A stretch of 64,000 nt of DNA from Acanthosepion lycidas. Lineage: Eukaryota > Mollusca > Cephalopoda > Sepiida > Sepiidae. The notes below the pieces were generated by a model. The model was not told the DNA's origin. It made no database searches and saw nothing but the letters and a program-made list of their open reading frames with translations. Positions 41,346 through 52,605 of the stretch are shown one piece after another; positions within the stretch are counted from its first letter, which is position 1; the number at the start of each line of letters is the position of its first letter. The stretch is taken from positions 37,239,725-37,303,724 of the forward strand of contig OZ010578.1 of assembly GCA_963932145.1 (NCBI GenBank), written 5' to 3'. Both the position numbers and the translations under genes were made by a program.

Positions 41346-42685
41346 AATTAAAAATTTCTCAGATTTTGAAAATTGCAATGTTAGGGCTTTGGGAAGAACT
41401 TATGTTTATAGATATACGTAGTGATTAACAATATGATACATTTCAAGCTTATATCAAAAAGTAAAACAAACAAGTTCATATAAACACATTCAACGCCATT
41501 TTTTTTTGCTGGCATGTTTAAGCCAAGAACATTAGCATTATTGGAAAGCAAGTATTAATTATAGTGTGCAGGAAAGAATGAAGACAAAGTATCAGTTTCA
41601 AAAAGGGGATATTTATCAGTAATATTCTTTGATGTTGAACATGTTTATAATGAATTACATTTCAAGCAAAAAACACTCTTGATTAAAAAAAAAAACAAAA
41701 CAATAAAACATGTAAATATTGCTTTCCAAAGTGAGGTTGAATTTTTATTAATCTCTGCATTTCTCTTTTTCATATTAAAAAGCTGCATTATTCACTGAAT
41801 CATCATGACTGCTATATTTGTCTATTTTCTTGATCATTTTGTTTCAGCCAGTTGGTTTTCCTTTCTACATGTGAATGGTAATAGCAGTGCTAAAATTAGC
41901 TGTTTCTATTCACTGACTGAACAGTTAGTTGATGATTATAAAATCTTTTTTATTTAGTTTTTCCAGAAAATCTACTAAATGCCATAAATCTTTCAAGTCC
42001 ACCAAATGCTATAGATCTTTTTAATATTAATCTAAGTTTCTTTCCAAACTTTTTGTTATTGTTAATCTGGAAAGTTAATGGCTTCATGTCATTATTTTTT
42101 TTCTTCTAGTCACATGTGCTACACATTTTTATTTTTACCACTGCTATTTGAAGCATTCAAGTAATGTTTATTTGTTATTTCATAAAGATTTTAGTTTGTG
42201 ATTTTATAGTACTAGTCAACAGGATCTGATGAAGGACTGTTTTCTTGAAGATTTAGAGGATTAAATATTTTAAAACACTGATCTAAGAAAATGATTATAT
42301 GCAGACAATATTTAAGGCATTATGATTTGGATGCCATTCATAAAATCTATATGAAAGTCTACATCTGAGGAAGCTATTTAAGAAATTGATAAGATAAAGA
42401 ACAAAGAGGAAACTTTTATCATTCCAACAAGTTTCACTTTTATTAAAGCTTCATCACAGAATGAGACATTAGCATAATTTATGGCATTCCAAATTCAAGG
42501 AGAGGCGACGCATTTGACCAATGTTTCAGAAGATTAATGGATCCAAGCCTAGCTGAAAAACTGTAAATATTGCTTTATGCATACAAGTGTACAATAATTC
42601 TAGTTTGTCTATATGTGATTCAGATGATAATGTATATTCTTAAGTGTGGATTTGTGTATATCTAGGAGACATTTTTGTTGCTTTT
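41346..42685. other. AT-rich stretch
   Basis: About 1.3 kb with no recognised repeat or splice-flanked ORF. Confidence 0.4.
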
Positions 42686-42700
42686 CGCATGTTGAATTGG

Positions 42701-43159
42701 TTTGGTTTGGTTTGTTTTACGGCATATCAACCTCAATGGGTTATTTAATGCCAACAAAATTTTTATTGCTGGTAATATGTTTTTCTTCAAAAATCTATTT
42801 CTGGGAATATTTTTCCTTGAAGAAATCTATAGCTGGTAATATTTTTTTCAAAGAATGTATAGCTGTTTGTATTGCTGATATATTTTTTAAAGTATTGCTG
42901 ATAATAATTTTTCCTTCAAAAATTATTGCTGGTAATAATTTTTTGTTTTTATTACAAAGTATTTCTGGTATTAAAACCTATTTTTACACAAGTTTGGGTG
43001 TTAACTATTTGCCTATAGTTAGGACCCTAACAGGTGCTACCAACCCAGGTCAGAGTGGACCTGGGAATACCAGCAATTAAGAGGTGGTTTCACGCTCTTC
43101 AAAACCTCCTGACCAGAGGCCTTGCTGCTGGACGTAGTTTATTGTCTTACTCAGAACGG
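42701..43159 (-). mobile_element. Minisatellite-bearing retroelement, 14-bp TSD
   Basis: Flanked by GCATGTTGAATTGG (42687-42700) and GCATGTTGAGTTGG (43160-43173), a 14-bp target-site duplication with one difference. In minus sense: head (CTGAGTAAGACAATAAACTA, CAAGGCCTCTGGTCAGGAGG, GCTGGTATTCCCAGGTCCAC); a run of diverged ~30-bp units built around ACCAGCTATA; then GGCATTAAATAACCCATTGA, GGTTGATATGCCGTAAAACA and a (AAACC)n tail. The 3' tail closely resembles that of the 5S-tRNA SINE (GGCTTTAAATAAC..GGTTGATAAGCC). No ORF, so non-autonomous. Confidence 0.75.
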
Positions 43160-43310
43160 GCATGTTGAGTTGGGAACATTTTTACATACATACCATTTGT
43201 TTTAGATAAACATATATTATATTTTTTAAGAATGGATTCAATAAAGATTAGTGATTTAATATGTTTTTGACATGTCTTTATAGTTGTCAATATTAGTAAG
43301 ACCTCAGAAT

Positions 43311-43482
43311 TATGTAACCCGGATATAAGAGAGTTGTTGGGACCGGAGAAGAAGTCTCTTATATCCGGGTTTATCTTATATCAGGGTTTGGTCTATTTTG
43401 TTTACATTAACACAGGCTCTAATTTGGGACCAGAGAAAATATATCTTATATCCGGGTTTCTCTTATATCCGGGTTACACTGT
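43311..43482. mobile_element. pogo/Tigger-like palindromic MITE
   Basis: Left GTAACCCGGATATAAGAGAG and right (inverse) GTGTAACCCGGATATAAGAG form TIRs. Further internal copies of TCTTATATCCGGGTTT at 43362 and 43445 give a nested structure. TA flanks are plausible at both ends. The AACCCGGATATAAG motif recalls the TIR style of pogo/Tigger elements. No transposase present. Confidence 0.65.
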
Positions 43483-43869
43483 ATTTAATTTATGGCTTAA
43501 TCTTTCATACGTCTAGGAGTATTTCATCTTAATCTATTTTAGTACTGACAAGTTATTATTTTGACCGAGTCAGAAACCATTGCTTTAATCCATCAGGCTA
43601 TTGTCTTATAGAACAATCCTGAAGGTTGAACTTGGAATCTTTAACCTAATGTTGTTATCGCCTGTCTTAATGTGACACGACTTCCTTTGCCTCAGTTTCT
43701 GCTGCTATTGTAGCCTTACTGCCAAACATTATTTATTCCCCTTTCTTTACTAATGATTCTTATATGGTATTTATACCTATGTTTGGCCTAAGATATAGAC
43801 CTGAAGAAAGCCAATGAGCACTAATGTCTGAAATATTGTGATATAATCCTCATTGCCAAAATATTCTAA

Positions 43870-44106
43870 CCTAGGGAAGGTTACTGAATAGAATAACTGC
43901 ACGAAGGTTGATAACGAACAATAATACTTAGGACACGAATAACACATATAAGATTCATCACATAGAAGAAATAGCTAACTGCTAGAAGTGATTCAAGTGA
44001 ATTCCACAATGAATCTCCAACTGCAGACCAACATACAGTATTTACTACTGTATTTATGTGAATGGGGACATACCCATTATCATCCGTAGATATACTACAA
44101 CAATAG
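43870..44106. repeat. 225-bp dispersed repeat (copy 2 of 3)
   Basis: CTAGGGAAGGTTACTGAATA, ACTTAGGACACGAATAACAC, AACTGCTAGAAGTGATTCAA, ACATACAGTATTTACTACTG, ending GATATACTACAACAATAG. Same orientation as 17014-17246. Confidence 0.8.
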
Positions 44107-44342
44107 TAATAACTCCTCGTGTAGATTTAATTTTTATAGATAAAACTTTTTCACTCCAATATTTGTAATGCCAGATAATTTTTTTTCTTGCCATCTGAAT
44201 CAGAAAGAAAATGAAATTTGGCAAAATAATAAAAAAAACAAAACAATATTACCATTAGAGGGAGGTCATGAATCACTGACCCAAGTTTATTGACTCAAAC
44301 AACAAAATAAGGATATCAGTCAGAATGATCCAATGAATAATG

Positions 44343-44388
44343 AAAATACTTTATCTTAGAAGTGTGAAGTTCTGAGATAAAGTATTTT
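44343..44388. repeat. Perfect short hairpin (19-bp arms, 8-base loop)
   Basis: AAAATACTTTATCTTAGAA and TTCTGAGATAAAGTATTTT pair over 19 bp with one mismatch around the loop GTGTGAAG. It is not part of any repeat recognised here. Confidence 0.7.
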
Positions 44389-45105
44389 TAAGCTTGGAAG
44401 AAAACATATCCCAGATATAAAGTTACATTTCCAGATATTAATTTAAAATCAAATTTGCATTAATGGCTTCACCAATGGAACATTTCAAGGCTGAAAGACT
44501 TCTTTCATGGACATAAAAAAAAAAAAAAAATAAAAACAAAAATAAAGCTGTCACTACAGCAGAGAAAGAACTTTTTTTTTTTTTTTTTAATGAAGAGGCA
44601 CATGCCAAAGCAAAGCAGAATATAAGGAAGCAAAATAAATTTTCTATAATGAATTTTTATTTAAAAAATGATCTAATACGGGCTTTTAAAAAGGTCTCAA
44701 ATATCAAGTAATATGCAACGCTTAAGAAATTAATATACATGTTAAATCTCTTGTTGAAATGAAATTGTGTTAAATCTTGTAAGTATTTGCTAATGTGAGA
44801 AGTTCTTGATGGTGTTCTGATAATAGAAAGAAATTAATTCCAAAGCATCATTCAACCATGTTGGATCATCTGAATGTTTCTGAACAAAGAGAATAGTGTT
44901 CAAAAGCAGCAATTATTATTTCCTATCCACTCATTTTACTTCAAACAGTCAATGAAAAATTGTTTCTAACAATGGTTATCATTGAAGAATGTTAAAGGAA
45001 AAGGAAATTATGTGACAATTGTGGTAAGTAAACGGTATTTGCACTGAATTGTGGGATTTATGGATTAGTAATTACCTTTTTTTATAAGAATGAAAAAAAT
45101 TTCCA
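44389..45105. other. AT-rich spacer
   Basis: Runs of A and T around 44515-44590. No gene. Confidence 0.4.
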
Positions 45106-45109
45106 ATAT

Positions 45110-45862
45110 GGAGCTGAAAATGAAAGGCATATGCTAATTTTAATGCTTCCAAAACTAAACTGCCGACTTCTAGTAGAATGATTCACTGTGTCTTCCCAGG
45201 CTAACTCTATCAGCTGACATGAAGTGGAAAGACTATATTGAATCCATTGCTAGGTCAGCTGCCAGGAAGGTTGGTTCACTGTGTTGCATTAGACGTTTTT
45301 TTTTTTTCTCTAGAATCTATCTTACATATCTATAAGTCTACCCTTCATCCATGCTTAGAATAGTGCTGCCATATATGGTCCAGTGCTCCTGCTATCTATC
45401 TAGAGCTCCTTGATAAAACCCAAAGAAAAATCAGTAATATTATTATGCTCCAATCTGGTATCTCGATTTCAGTCACTTTCTCACTGCCATAAGGTTGTCT
45501 TTCTGTGCCTTTTCTATAAATACTTTCATGGTAATTATTCAGATGAGCTCTTCATTATGGTACCTTGACTTTTTGAATTTAAGCGCAGTACTAAACTGGT
45601 GACAAGGTCTCACCAATTTGCAGTTGAGTTGATTTGGTTAAACAAATACTATGCTGTTTCTTTATTTTCCATTCTTGCTTGTGGAATTCCCTTCTGGCTT
45701 CACAAAATCTGCAAAAATTTAAATGCAATGTCAATCGCTATCTACTGTCCTCCTGATTACTCTTCCTTTGTTCTCACTCCTTAGTAATGTTCTTATTTCT
45801 AACTCATCCAAACTTAGTAACCCCCTGCATTTCTCTGGCTATACTTCCATGCTTGGTGAACT

Positions 45863-45895
<33 letters not shown>
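45110..45895 (+). pseudogene. CR1/Jockey-like LINE relic with poly(A)
   Basis: Follows the same order as 25905-26760: NASKTKLP (about 45142), LTLSADMKWKDYIESIARSA, RKVGSLCCIRRFF, ILHIYKSTLHPC, ..CCHIWSSAPAI, LELLDKTQ, then a C-terminal remnant and an A27 tail (45869-45895). Frames are broken by stops and a T-run. Confidence 0.8.
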
Positions 45896-45897
<2 letters not shown>

Positions 45898-46139
45898 TTA
45901 TGCAAATCTGAAAATGGATAGGTTCACAGGGATTTCATATTTATTTTGGTTAAATTCTCTGTTTTTACAATGTGTATTACTTCACCTTTTTGAGTCAGAA
46001 CTGGTCAAATCCATTTACAATCCCATATAATAATACCAAGTGGACATCAAAGAGTAATACACTATTGGATCAGTCTGAGCAAGTAGTGGTGGCAAGCTAC
46101 AAAATTGATGATTTATTTTGTGATTTTTTTTATTAGTTG

Positions 46140-46402
46140 TGTCAGCTAATTTATTGACATATCAATCCTTGTTGAAATCCCTTCATATTCCATCAGTGAG
46201 ATGTAAGGTCCACTCTAGCAACTTCTTCCCACAAACCATAGCTTTGTGGAACCGACTCCCAGGATAATGCTTCCCCAATCACTACAATCTTAACCTCTTC
46301 AAGTCTAGAGTTACCTGTTATCTTCCCTATATATCCACATAAACTGTACCCTCTACCTTGAGGACTTGTGAACATCATTGTGGAAAAAAAAAAAAAAAAA
46401 AA
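46140..46402 (+). pseudogene. LINE 3' end with A-tail
   Basis: CATATTCCATCAGTGAGATG, TAGCTTTGTGGAACCGACTC, CAATCACTACAATCTTAACC, CTCTTCAAGTCTAGAGTTAC, TATATCCACATAAACTGTAC, then GTGAACATCATTG and an A19 run. This is the ..LWNRLPG.CFPNHYNLNLFKSRVTCYLPYIST end of the LINE family, now decayed. Confidence 0.8.
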
Positions 46403-46409
46403 GAAGCAA

Positions 46410-46655
46410 ATTGTTATACCATACCTATGGATGATAAAGGTTATGTCTCTATTCACATAAATACAGTAGTAAATACTGTATGTTGGTCTGCAGTTGGAGA
46501 TTCATTGTGGAATTCACTTGACTCACTTCTAGCAGTTGACTATTATTTCGACATGCTGCTGGTGAATCTTATATATATTGTTTTTGTCCTAAGTATTATT
46601 GTTCATTACCAACCTTTGTTTGATTATTCTATTAAGTAACCTTCCCTAGGTTACA
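46410..46655. repeat. 225-bp dispersed repeat (copy 3, inverted)
   Basis: Reverse complement of the copies at 17014 and 43870: CAGTAGTAAATACTGTATGT, TTGACTCACTTCTAGCAGTT, CTAAGTATTATTGTTCATTA, CCTTCCCTAGGTTACAAC. It directly abuts the LINE A-tail. Confidence 0.8.
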
Positions 46656-46879
46656 ACATTAATAATCCAGAAGAAAACCTTAAAGATTCATTTTGCACCA
46701 TTTACCAAAAGATTTGGTCTGAAGAAATGAATATATATATTCACAAAATAAATTATAAGTGAAATGAATCTTTAAAGTTTTCTTCTTGATGATCATTATT
46801 ATTATTATTATTATTATGCTCTGTAGTTTACAGTGAGCTCTCCCTAGATTAATATCCTCCTTGGAATTATCCCTACCAG

Positions 46880-46882
<3 letters not shown>

Positions 46883-46919
<37 letters not shown>
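46883..46919. repeat. (TA)n microsatellite at a SINE edge
   Basis: About 36 bp of TA immediately precedes the tRNA-like head GGGCGTGTGGCTGAG. Confidence 0.95.
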
Positions 46920-46921
<2 letters not shown>

Positions 46922-47160
46922 GCGTGTGGCTGAGTGGTTAGAACATACATTTTCTGACCCTGAGACTCGATTGTCAGGAGGGAGACTTCCTGATGTTATT
47001 GGTCTGGAGGGTACAATCCCAGTGCGTGGCACCTTTAGAAAGTGCCTGAAAACCATACCACAAATTGACACAAGCCATGTAAGCAAAATTGGGTAGAGGG
47101 AACACTTGAGGGCTGTCAATAGCTGTGCTAGCATGAAGTCACAAGTTTTGAACGTGCTGG
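46920..47160 (+). mobile_element. tRNA-derived SINE of a different family
   Basis: The head GGCGTGTGGCTGAGTGGTTA has a clear A box (TGGCTGAGTGGTTAG), with GACTCGATTGTCAGGAGGG as a diverged B-box region. The body contains CCAGTGCGTGGCACCTTTAG, AAGTGCCTGAAAACCATACC and ACTTGAGGGCTGTCAATAGC. It is unlike the other SINEs here. At 47310-47340 an inverted piece (GATTGGCTAACCACTCTAGT) suggests a second, opposite head before the (TA)n at 47381. Confidence 0.65.
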
Positions 47161-47368
47161 CGTTGTTCAGATTGTTGATCATTCTAGATAACACCCTCTC
47201 TCCCAGAAGCTTTAACTAAGCTCTGCTCAGCATAGTTGCGGTATAAATCACAGGTTGTCTCTGTGGGTGTTGAACAAACACAAATGTGCCTGAGCGAGTG
47301 TCTACAATAGGGATTGGCTAACCACTCTAGTAGACAGGTATCCTTGAATACAAGTGGACAGTTATTAC

Positions 47369-47380
<12 letters not shown>

Positions 47381-47424
<44 letters not shown>
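47381..47424. repeat. (CATA)n(TA)n microsatellite
   Basis: CATACATACATA leads into about 44 bp of TA. Confidence 0.95.
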
Positions 47425-47431
<7 letters not shown>

Positions 47432-47524
47432 TATAGCTCACAAATTAAATTTGAGTGACTTTAAAACTGGTTAAATTCAGAAATAAATTCAGTCTTGAAA
47501 TGGTTATGCCAATTTACAAAGCAT

Positions 47525-47645
47525 AGCTTAGATATGGCACAAGGCCAAAAGAATGAAGCACCCAATGAGGATCGAACTCACTACTTAGTTGTAATTGATC
47601 TAGCAAGACAAGCTTGCTAGCCATTACACCATATCGAGGGATCCC
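47525..47645 (-). mobile_element. tRNA-headed SINE fragment
   Basis: In minus sense: TCGATATGGTGTAATGGCTA, GCAAGCTTGTCTTGCTAG, B-box-like GAGTTCGATCCTCATTGGGT, then CTTTTGGCCTTGTGCCATAT. A more diverged relative in the same sense lies at 47885-47990 (TTAACAAGCTAGTCTGACAG .. TTGAGCTTTATTGGCTGC). Confidence 0.65.
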
Positions 47646-47990
47646 TTGAAATGGTTAACATGAATCATATTCAATGATGTTAACAGATAACTAAGTAAAG
47701 GGGAGGTAACTCCAACATTTATGAAATAAAAATGATAGAATGAAGTAAATCAAGACATTATCACCAGATTTAGATTATGGAAATATAAAAAAAAACAATG
47801 ATAATCACCATTTACAATTTAATTGACTAATACTTGCTACTTGTATAAGCAGTGAATATAAAATGGAGACTGATTTGATAGACAGGTGCGAGTGTTTACT
47901 AAATTGGTACAAGATCATGGGTCTAGAGCAGCCAATAAAGCTCAAACTGCAGTAGTAAGAGACTGTCAGACTAGCTTGTTAATTACTACA

Positions 47991-48715
47991 GGGATACATC
48001 ATCATCATCTTCCATCTATGGGTTAAATAGCAGGGCTCTTCTGTCTTGAGTTAGCAACCAGTATAGTAGAAAGAAAATTCTCAATTCAAAATATGCCTTC
48101 CTGAGGAGCATCTTGTTTAAGTAGATGTGTGGGTCTTTGATTTTTACATTATAGGGAAGTTGAAGGCAATGCTATTTACAGACTTTGTGGCAAAGTGCAC
48201 CATTTCTTTGTTATCATTTTTTTGAAAAGTGTGACTGAGTCTACAAAATTCTTCACCATAATAATCAAATCATCTTGGTGGGCGTGTTGAACAGATGAGT
48301 TATAGACTGAATGTCTGGGCATTCATTAGTTGAAATCAGTGGAAGAATCCATCTCTGAAACATGCATTATATAACTAGTATTAATGAAACCTCGAAAAAC
48401 AAAAGGAAAAAAAAGCCCAAAAGAAACCAGGCTTAGGCTACCAGACAAAAAGACAAAGATAACGACAATAAAGGAACCTACCCCAACTTATTAAAATACC
48501 AATTGCTCAATCATCTACAAAATTCCAATAAGAGAACTAATCTAGAATAGCGCTTCAGTCCAACTACAAAATGTTAGCACCATACAACAAAGATTTCAAG
48601 TTCAACACTAAGAAGCAATTCCCAGACAGCTCATTCAGTAAGCCATTTGAAAATTGCTTCATGATGTGAAACTTGAAGTGATGGTGAATTTTTTTTTTGC
48701 TTAAAAAAAAAAAAA
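47991..48715. other. Spacer
   Basis: A short CATCTATGGGTTAAATAGCA at about 48013 is a fragment of the common SINE central block. Otherwise nothing is recognised and no exon. Confidence 0.4.
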
Positions 48716-48717
48716 AA

Positions 48718-49155
48718 ATATAGGGCTTCTATATTCAAACATGTATAACCAGTAAAATATACTTTTTACTTTAAATGTTATATTTTAGTGGCTATCCATG
48801 TTGAATAGAAGCCCTTTTTTTTGTTTTTTTTTTTGTTTTTTTTTTGTTAAAAAAAAAAAAACAACTAAAAAAACAGTAGGAATTATATCTATGCATTTGA
48901 GAATCGTAATAAATTAAACATGCTCTCCAGGCAAGTATCCAACCTGTGTCCCCCTTTATAGGAAAAACCAGTCCTTATCCAACATGCTTTAGAGGAAATG
49001 CAAGTTTGAACTTTGCCAGGAGGGCACATTTTCTTTTATTAAAATTTTTGAATGCACAAGCCAATTCTTGCCATTAAAAAAAAATAAAATAAAATAACAA
49101 AAAACCAACCAAAAAGGGCGTCTGTATAACATAACATTTAAAATAGTAAGAAATA
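48718..49155. mobile_element. Palindromic foldback with tRNA-like centre (copy 2, extra arm)
   Basis: The main palindrome 48765-49155 repeats the plan of 1024-1411: TTACTTTAAATGTTATATTT at one end and its inverse at the other (AACATAACATTTAAAATAGT), with centre GCTCTCCAGGCAAGTATCCA and its inverse GAACTTTGCCAGGAGGGCAC. An extra inverted arm (48722-48762, AGGGCTTCTATATTCAAACA) pairs with 48776-48814, giving a second, tighter hairpin. A and T runs flank the small hairpin. Confidence 0.65.
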
Positions 49156-49659
49156 ATGGTAGATTAAAAATAAAATCCATTAATCCTTAAAGACATACAC
49201 ACGTGTGAGTTTTTGTAACAATATCTCCTTTCTTACAAGAAATACTTCTTTCCCAAGCCAGCATACATGACCAATAAATTTTTTAAAAATTTAAAAGAAA
49301 ATGGTTAAGTCTTTTTATTATTTAAAATAAATAAATACATAATTTATCAAATTAAAATAATAATTATATTAAAAATATATATATGAACAAATTGGAAAAT
49401 AAAATATTTACTAACTTTCATTTATTAGGCATTAAATTACATCACTTAGCACCCCCCAAAGTTTACCTTTACTTACACAGCTTTAACAATATTTTAGTGT
49501 TCTTAAATTAAAAATTTTGAAAACTGAATATTTTCTTCCACTTCACTTCTGTTTATAAATTCATGTTGCAAAATAAAATTCTCACATTGACCTGGATAAA
49601 ATCCCCTTGGGGCAAAATGCATCATTAAAGAAAATTTTCCCTTGTGTATGTGTAGTTTG
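49156..49659. other. AT-rich spacer
   Basis: Nothing recognised. Confidence 0.4.
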
Positions 49660-50006
49660 GATTGTTCTACGGCAAATGAACCTCAATGGGTTATTTAATG
49701 CCAACAAGATTTTTCTTGCTGGTAATATTTTTTTTAAAAAAGTATTTCTGGTAATATTTTTTACAAAAAAGTATTGCTGGTAATAATTTTTTCTTCAAAA
49801 ATTTATTGCTATTTTTACATATTTTGACTCCAGTTTAGGGGTTAACTATTTTCCTTTAGCTGGGACCCTAACAGGTGCTAATACCACTGGTCAGAGTGGA
49901 CCTGGGAATACCAGCAATTAAGAGGTGGTTCCATGCTCCTCAAAACCTCCTGATCAGAGGCCTTGCTGTTGGATGTAGTTCGTCGTCTTACCCAGGATGG
50001 CATCTC
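49660..50006 (-). mobile_element. Minisatellite-bearing retroelement (copy 2)
   Basis: Same order as 42701-43159: CTACGGCAAATGAACCTCAA, GGGTTATTTAATGCCAACAA, three to four ~30-bp units with TTGCTGGTAATA, GTTAACTATTTTCCTTTAGC, GGACCCTAACAGGTGCTAAT, TGGACCTGGGAATACCAGCA, and GGATGTAGTTCGTCGTCTTA. A diverged direct repeat CCCTTGTGTATGTGTAG / CCCTTATATGTGTGTG may be the target duplication. Confidence 0.75.
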
Positions 50007-50734
50007 CCTTATATGTGTGTGCATTATTTAGAATTTATAAAACAAAAATGAAGATTTAAGCTATTAAAATAGAAAATACGACTAAAGTTAGTATCTCAAA
50101 GCTGATTATTTACTTATCATTTGTCTAAACAATGTGCCTAAAATGAAAACTAATTTCATATATCTAGGTACATACTAAATTTGGTCATGCGCAAGGTCAG
50201 TCATGAGTTTACAGGGCTAGTGCCAGGGTATTCAGTGCCCTAGGTGAGGCCTACAATAGGCACCTTCTTCCACCCACCTGATAAGATTTAATATGATAAT
50301 TACACAAGATTACACTAGATTAGTTGGATGACTCTAATATGCCAATTGGCACACACTAAGCAGCTCCTTATAGAAGCAATTTTAGCACCTGAGGTGATTG
50401 CCTAGTTGGCCTCATGTGTTGTACAAACACAGAACGTTCAGGGTATCCAAGAATGGTCAATAAAGCTATCTTGCTCAACACTGCTACACAGTAAAGTTTG
50501 ATGAGAATTTAAAAAGAAAAATTTGATGACTCCTCTTTTTTTTTTTTTTTTTTTAAATATTTATTTCACATCTGAGGCAAGAAAATATTAACTGTTTGAA
50601 CATATCTATGAAGTGTGGGGTCTCATTTTTTTTTTTTTTTAAATTGAACTAAATCTTGAATTTGAATTTTTGTAAATATCAGTATAAAAAATAGTGATTT
50701 TGCTACTGTAAAAACAATTTCATTTGAAAAGACG
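50007..50734. other. Spacer with T-runs
   Basis: T runs at about 50537-50555 and 50627-50640. No gene seen. Confidence 0.4.
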
Positions 50735-51065
50735 GACAATCATCTCACAGATGAAGAGACTCGAAGTGACATAAATATGTCTCTGCAGAAGGATGCTGAG
50801 AATACTATAGATGGGGCATGTGAGTAATGGGGAAGTTTTAAGGAGAAAAGGAACTATAAGAAAACTGCTTTGAACAATCAGAAACAGCTAAAATTTCTGG
50901 GATGCATAATCAGGAAAGAAGACTTGGAAAATTTAGCACTTACAGGATATACTGAGGACAAGAAAAGTAGGGGAAACTACTTGATAAGTTTGACTGCATG
51001 GGAGGCAGAACAAGGACAAAGTTGTAAAGATTTATTCAATTTATTTAATAATATTATGGACACTC
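50735..51065 (+). pseudogene. RTE-like retrotransposon relic
   Basis: The plus frame NNQKQLKFLGCIIRKEDLEN, LALTGYTEDKKSRGNYLI and SLTAWEAEQGQ is the C-terminal ..F.GHI.RKEGLENL.LTG.IEGKR.RGR... block. Only this block remains. Confidence 0.8.
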
Positions 51066-52044
51066 ATGTAGAAAGGGAAGAGGTGGTTTTATCTCAATCT
51101 TAAATGTTTCTGTTTGATAGACCAGAAGATGGTTCCTTTTGAAGTTCAGTCTTCTAAGTGGCATCTACTTTGATAACATAGAAGTAAAGGAATGACTGAG
51201 TAGTTTTTAGAGGTCAAGTGGCAACAAAACAGGAAAGAGGATATATCCGTGTGCTGGTCTATATTAACAGTGAGGCTTGGGATTGGGGAAGGTTCTGGTC
51301 TGTCCTTGGCAGGAGACAGACATGTCCAGTAAGTGGTTTCAAAGCTTCCATTTTGCATTGCCAGCCACCACATTGGGATGAGTAGATGTGCAAAGAGTTG
51401 TTAGGGGGAAGAGCTGACATAGAAGTAGTTGTCCCAAGTATCACTTACCTAACCACCCAGATGAGCAGGCGACACCCTGAATAAAACACCTATGTATAAT
51501 ATGAGAAGCAGGGTCCACATTGTTATTTCTTGTTGTGGCATTTGCTTTACAGCATGTTATTTTGTGAGCATGCATTGTGCACTTTCCCAGCTTTCAGTGA
51601 ACACTGACACGTTCAAGGATTGAAAGGCAATGCAGAGTAATTATTGGCTAGTAACCTTGAGGAGATGGTTGCATTGTATGTTTAAAGTGCAACAAAAAAA
51701 AAAAAAAAAAAAAAAAAAAACAGAAGCTGCATAGTGCCCTGTCTTATAAAAGGGAAAAAATAAACCAAAAGTTATGAGGGATAGAGGAAAAATAAAAATG
51801 AAAGCAAATCTAATATTTTAGCACATCATTACATATATGGGTCATATAATAACATTTATGACAATAATGTTGTTGCTTCTTCTCAACTTATGAAGATCCT
51901 CTGCCTTCCACAGATTCATCGGGAAAAATGAGCCATTACCCTACCCTTCTTGCCCAATGTGTGTTAGTCGAGGGCAAATAGGATGTGCTTGGGTGATCAT
52001 GTCATTTTCAATTCATGATCCCCCAGGGGCATTTGTCTAAGTGA
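51066..52044. other. Spacer with A25 run
   Basis: An A-homopolymer at about 51694-51720 may be the tail of an unrecognised retrocopy. A 61-codon minus ORF at 51259-51444 has no domain I recognise and no splice support was established. Confidence 0.4.
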
Positions 52045-52341
52045 ATGTCAGTTATATGCCATGCGTGATACATGCGTAGGTGATCATGTATCTTTCGATA
52101 CCTGACTGACAAGGAAGATTTTTTTCTGCAGTAGGTTGCTGACTAGTTGCCATCCAAGGTACCTATAGAACCCAGTCTGTCCTGCTATTTACCCATAGTT
52201 GGGGGGAGAAGAAGAGGATTCATATCTTTCCCAAGGGTATTAGCATGTAAGTGAATGTAATGGATTCAACTGGAATTAGAACTCTGCTCTCAGATTCTTC
52301 AATCCAAGCTGCTATCCATTCCTCCACTGTACCTCCTAGTG
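52045..52341 (-). mobile_element. tRNA-derived SINE, full length
   Basis: In minus sense: AGGAGGTACAGTGGAGGAAT, GATAGCAGCTTGGATTGAAG, B-box region GAGTTCTAATTCC, CATTCACTTACATGC, ACCCTTGGGAAAGATATGAA, CTATGGGTAAATAGCAGGAC, and a 3' end GTATCGAAAGATACATGATC to GGCATATAACTG. The segment corresponding to GGTCTACTGCAGAAAGAAATG is partly deleted. Confidence 0.9.
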
Positions 52342-52394
52342 AATGTAAACAAATGAATGTAATTAATACCAATAATTACTTCAAATTTCTCTGC

Positions 52395-52605
52395 CTCCTT
52401 GTGAATGTAACAAACCTAATTGGAATTTTAACTGTGCTCTCTGATTTCTCATTCAGAGCCATTATCCATTGCACCACCTGCACACCGAAGCTTAAAACAC
52501 CTGGTGTTTCTAAGCAGTCACTCATCTAGGTACTGACCAGGTTTTGAAGTTGCTTAATTTCAGTGATCAGACAAGGACTGATGTTTTAGTATGGTACATC
52601 TGTAA
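52395..52605 (-). mobile_element. Composite 5S-tRNA SINE, 3'-truncated
   Basis: In minus sense: 5S-like TGATCACTGAAATTAAGCAA, CTGGTCAGTACCTAGATGAG and AACACCAGGTGTTTTAAGCT, then the tRNA part GGTGTGCAGGTGGTGCAATG, GATAATGGCTCTG and AGTTAAAATTCCAATTAGG. It starts directly beside the tRNA SINE at 52045-52341. Confidence 0.8.

Noticed and set aside
42646-43080. 144-codon plus-strand ORF
   Set aside because: It lies on the antisense strand of the minisatellite-bearing retroelement and its repeats come from the ~30-bp units.
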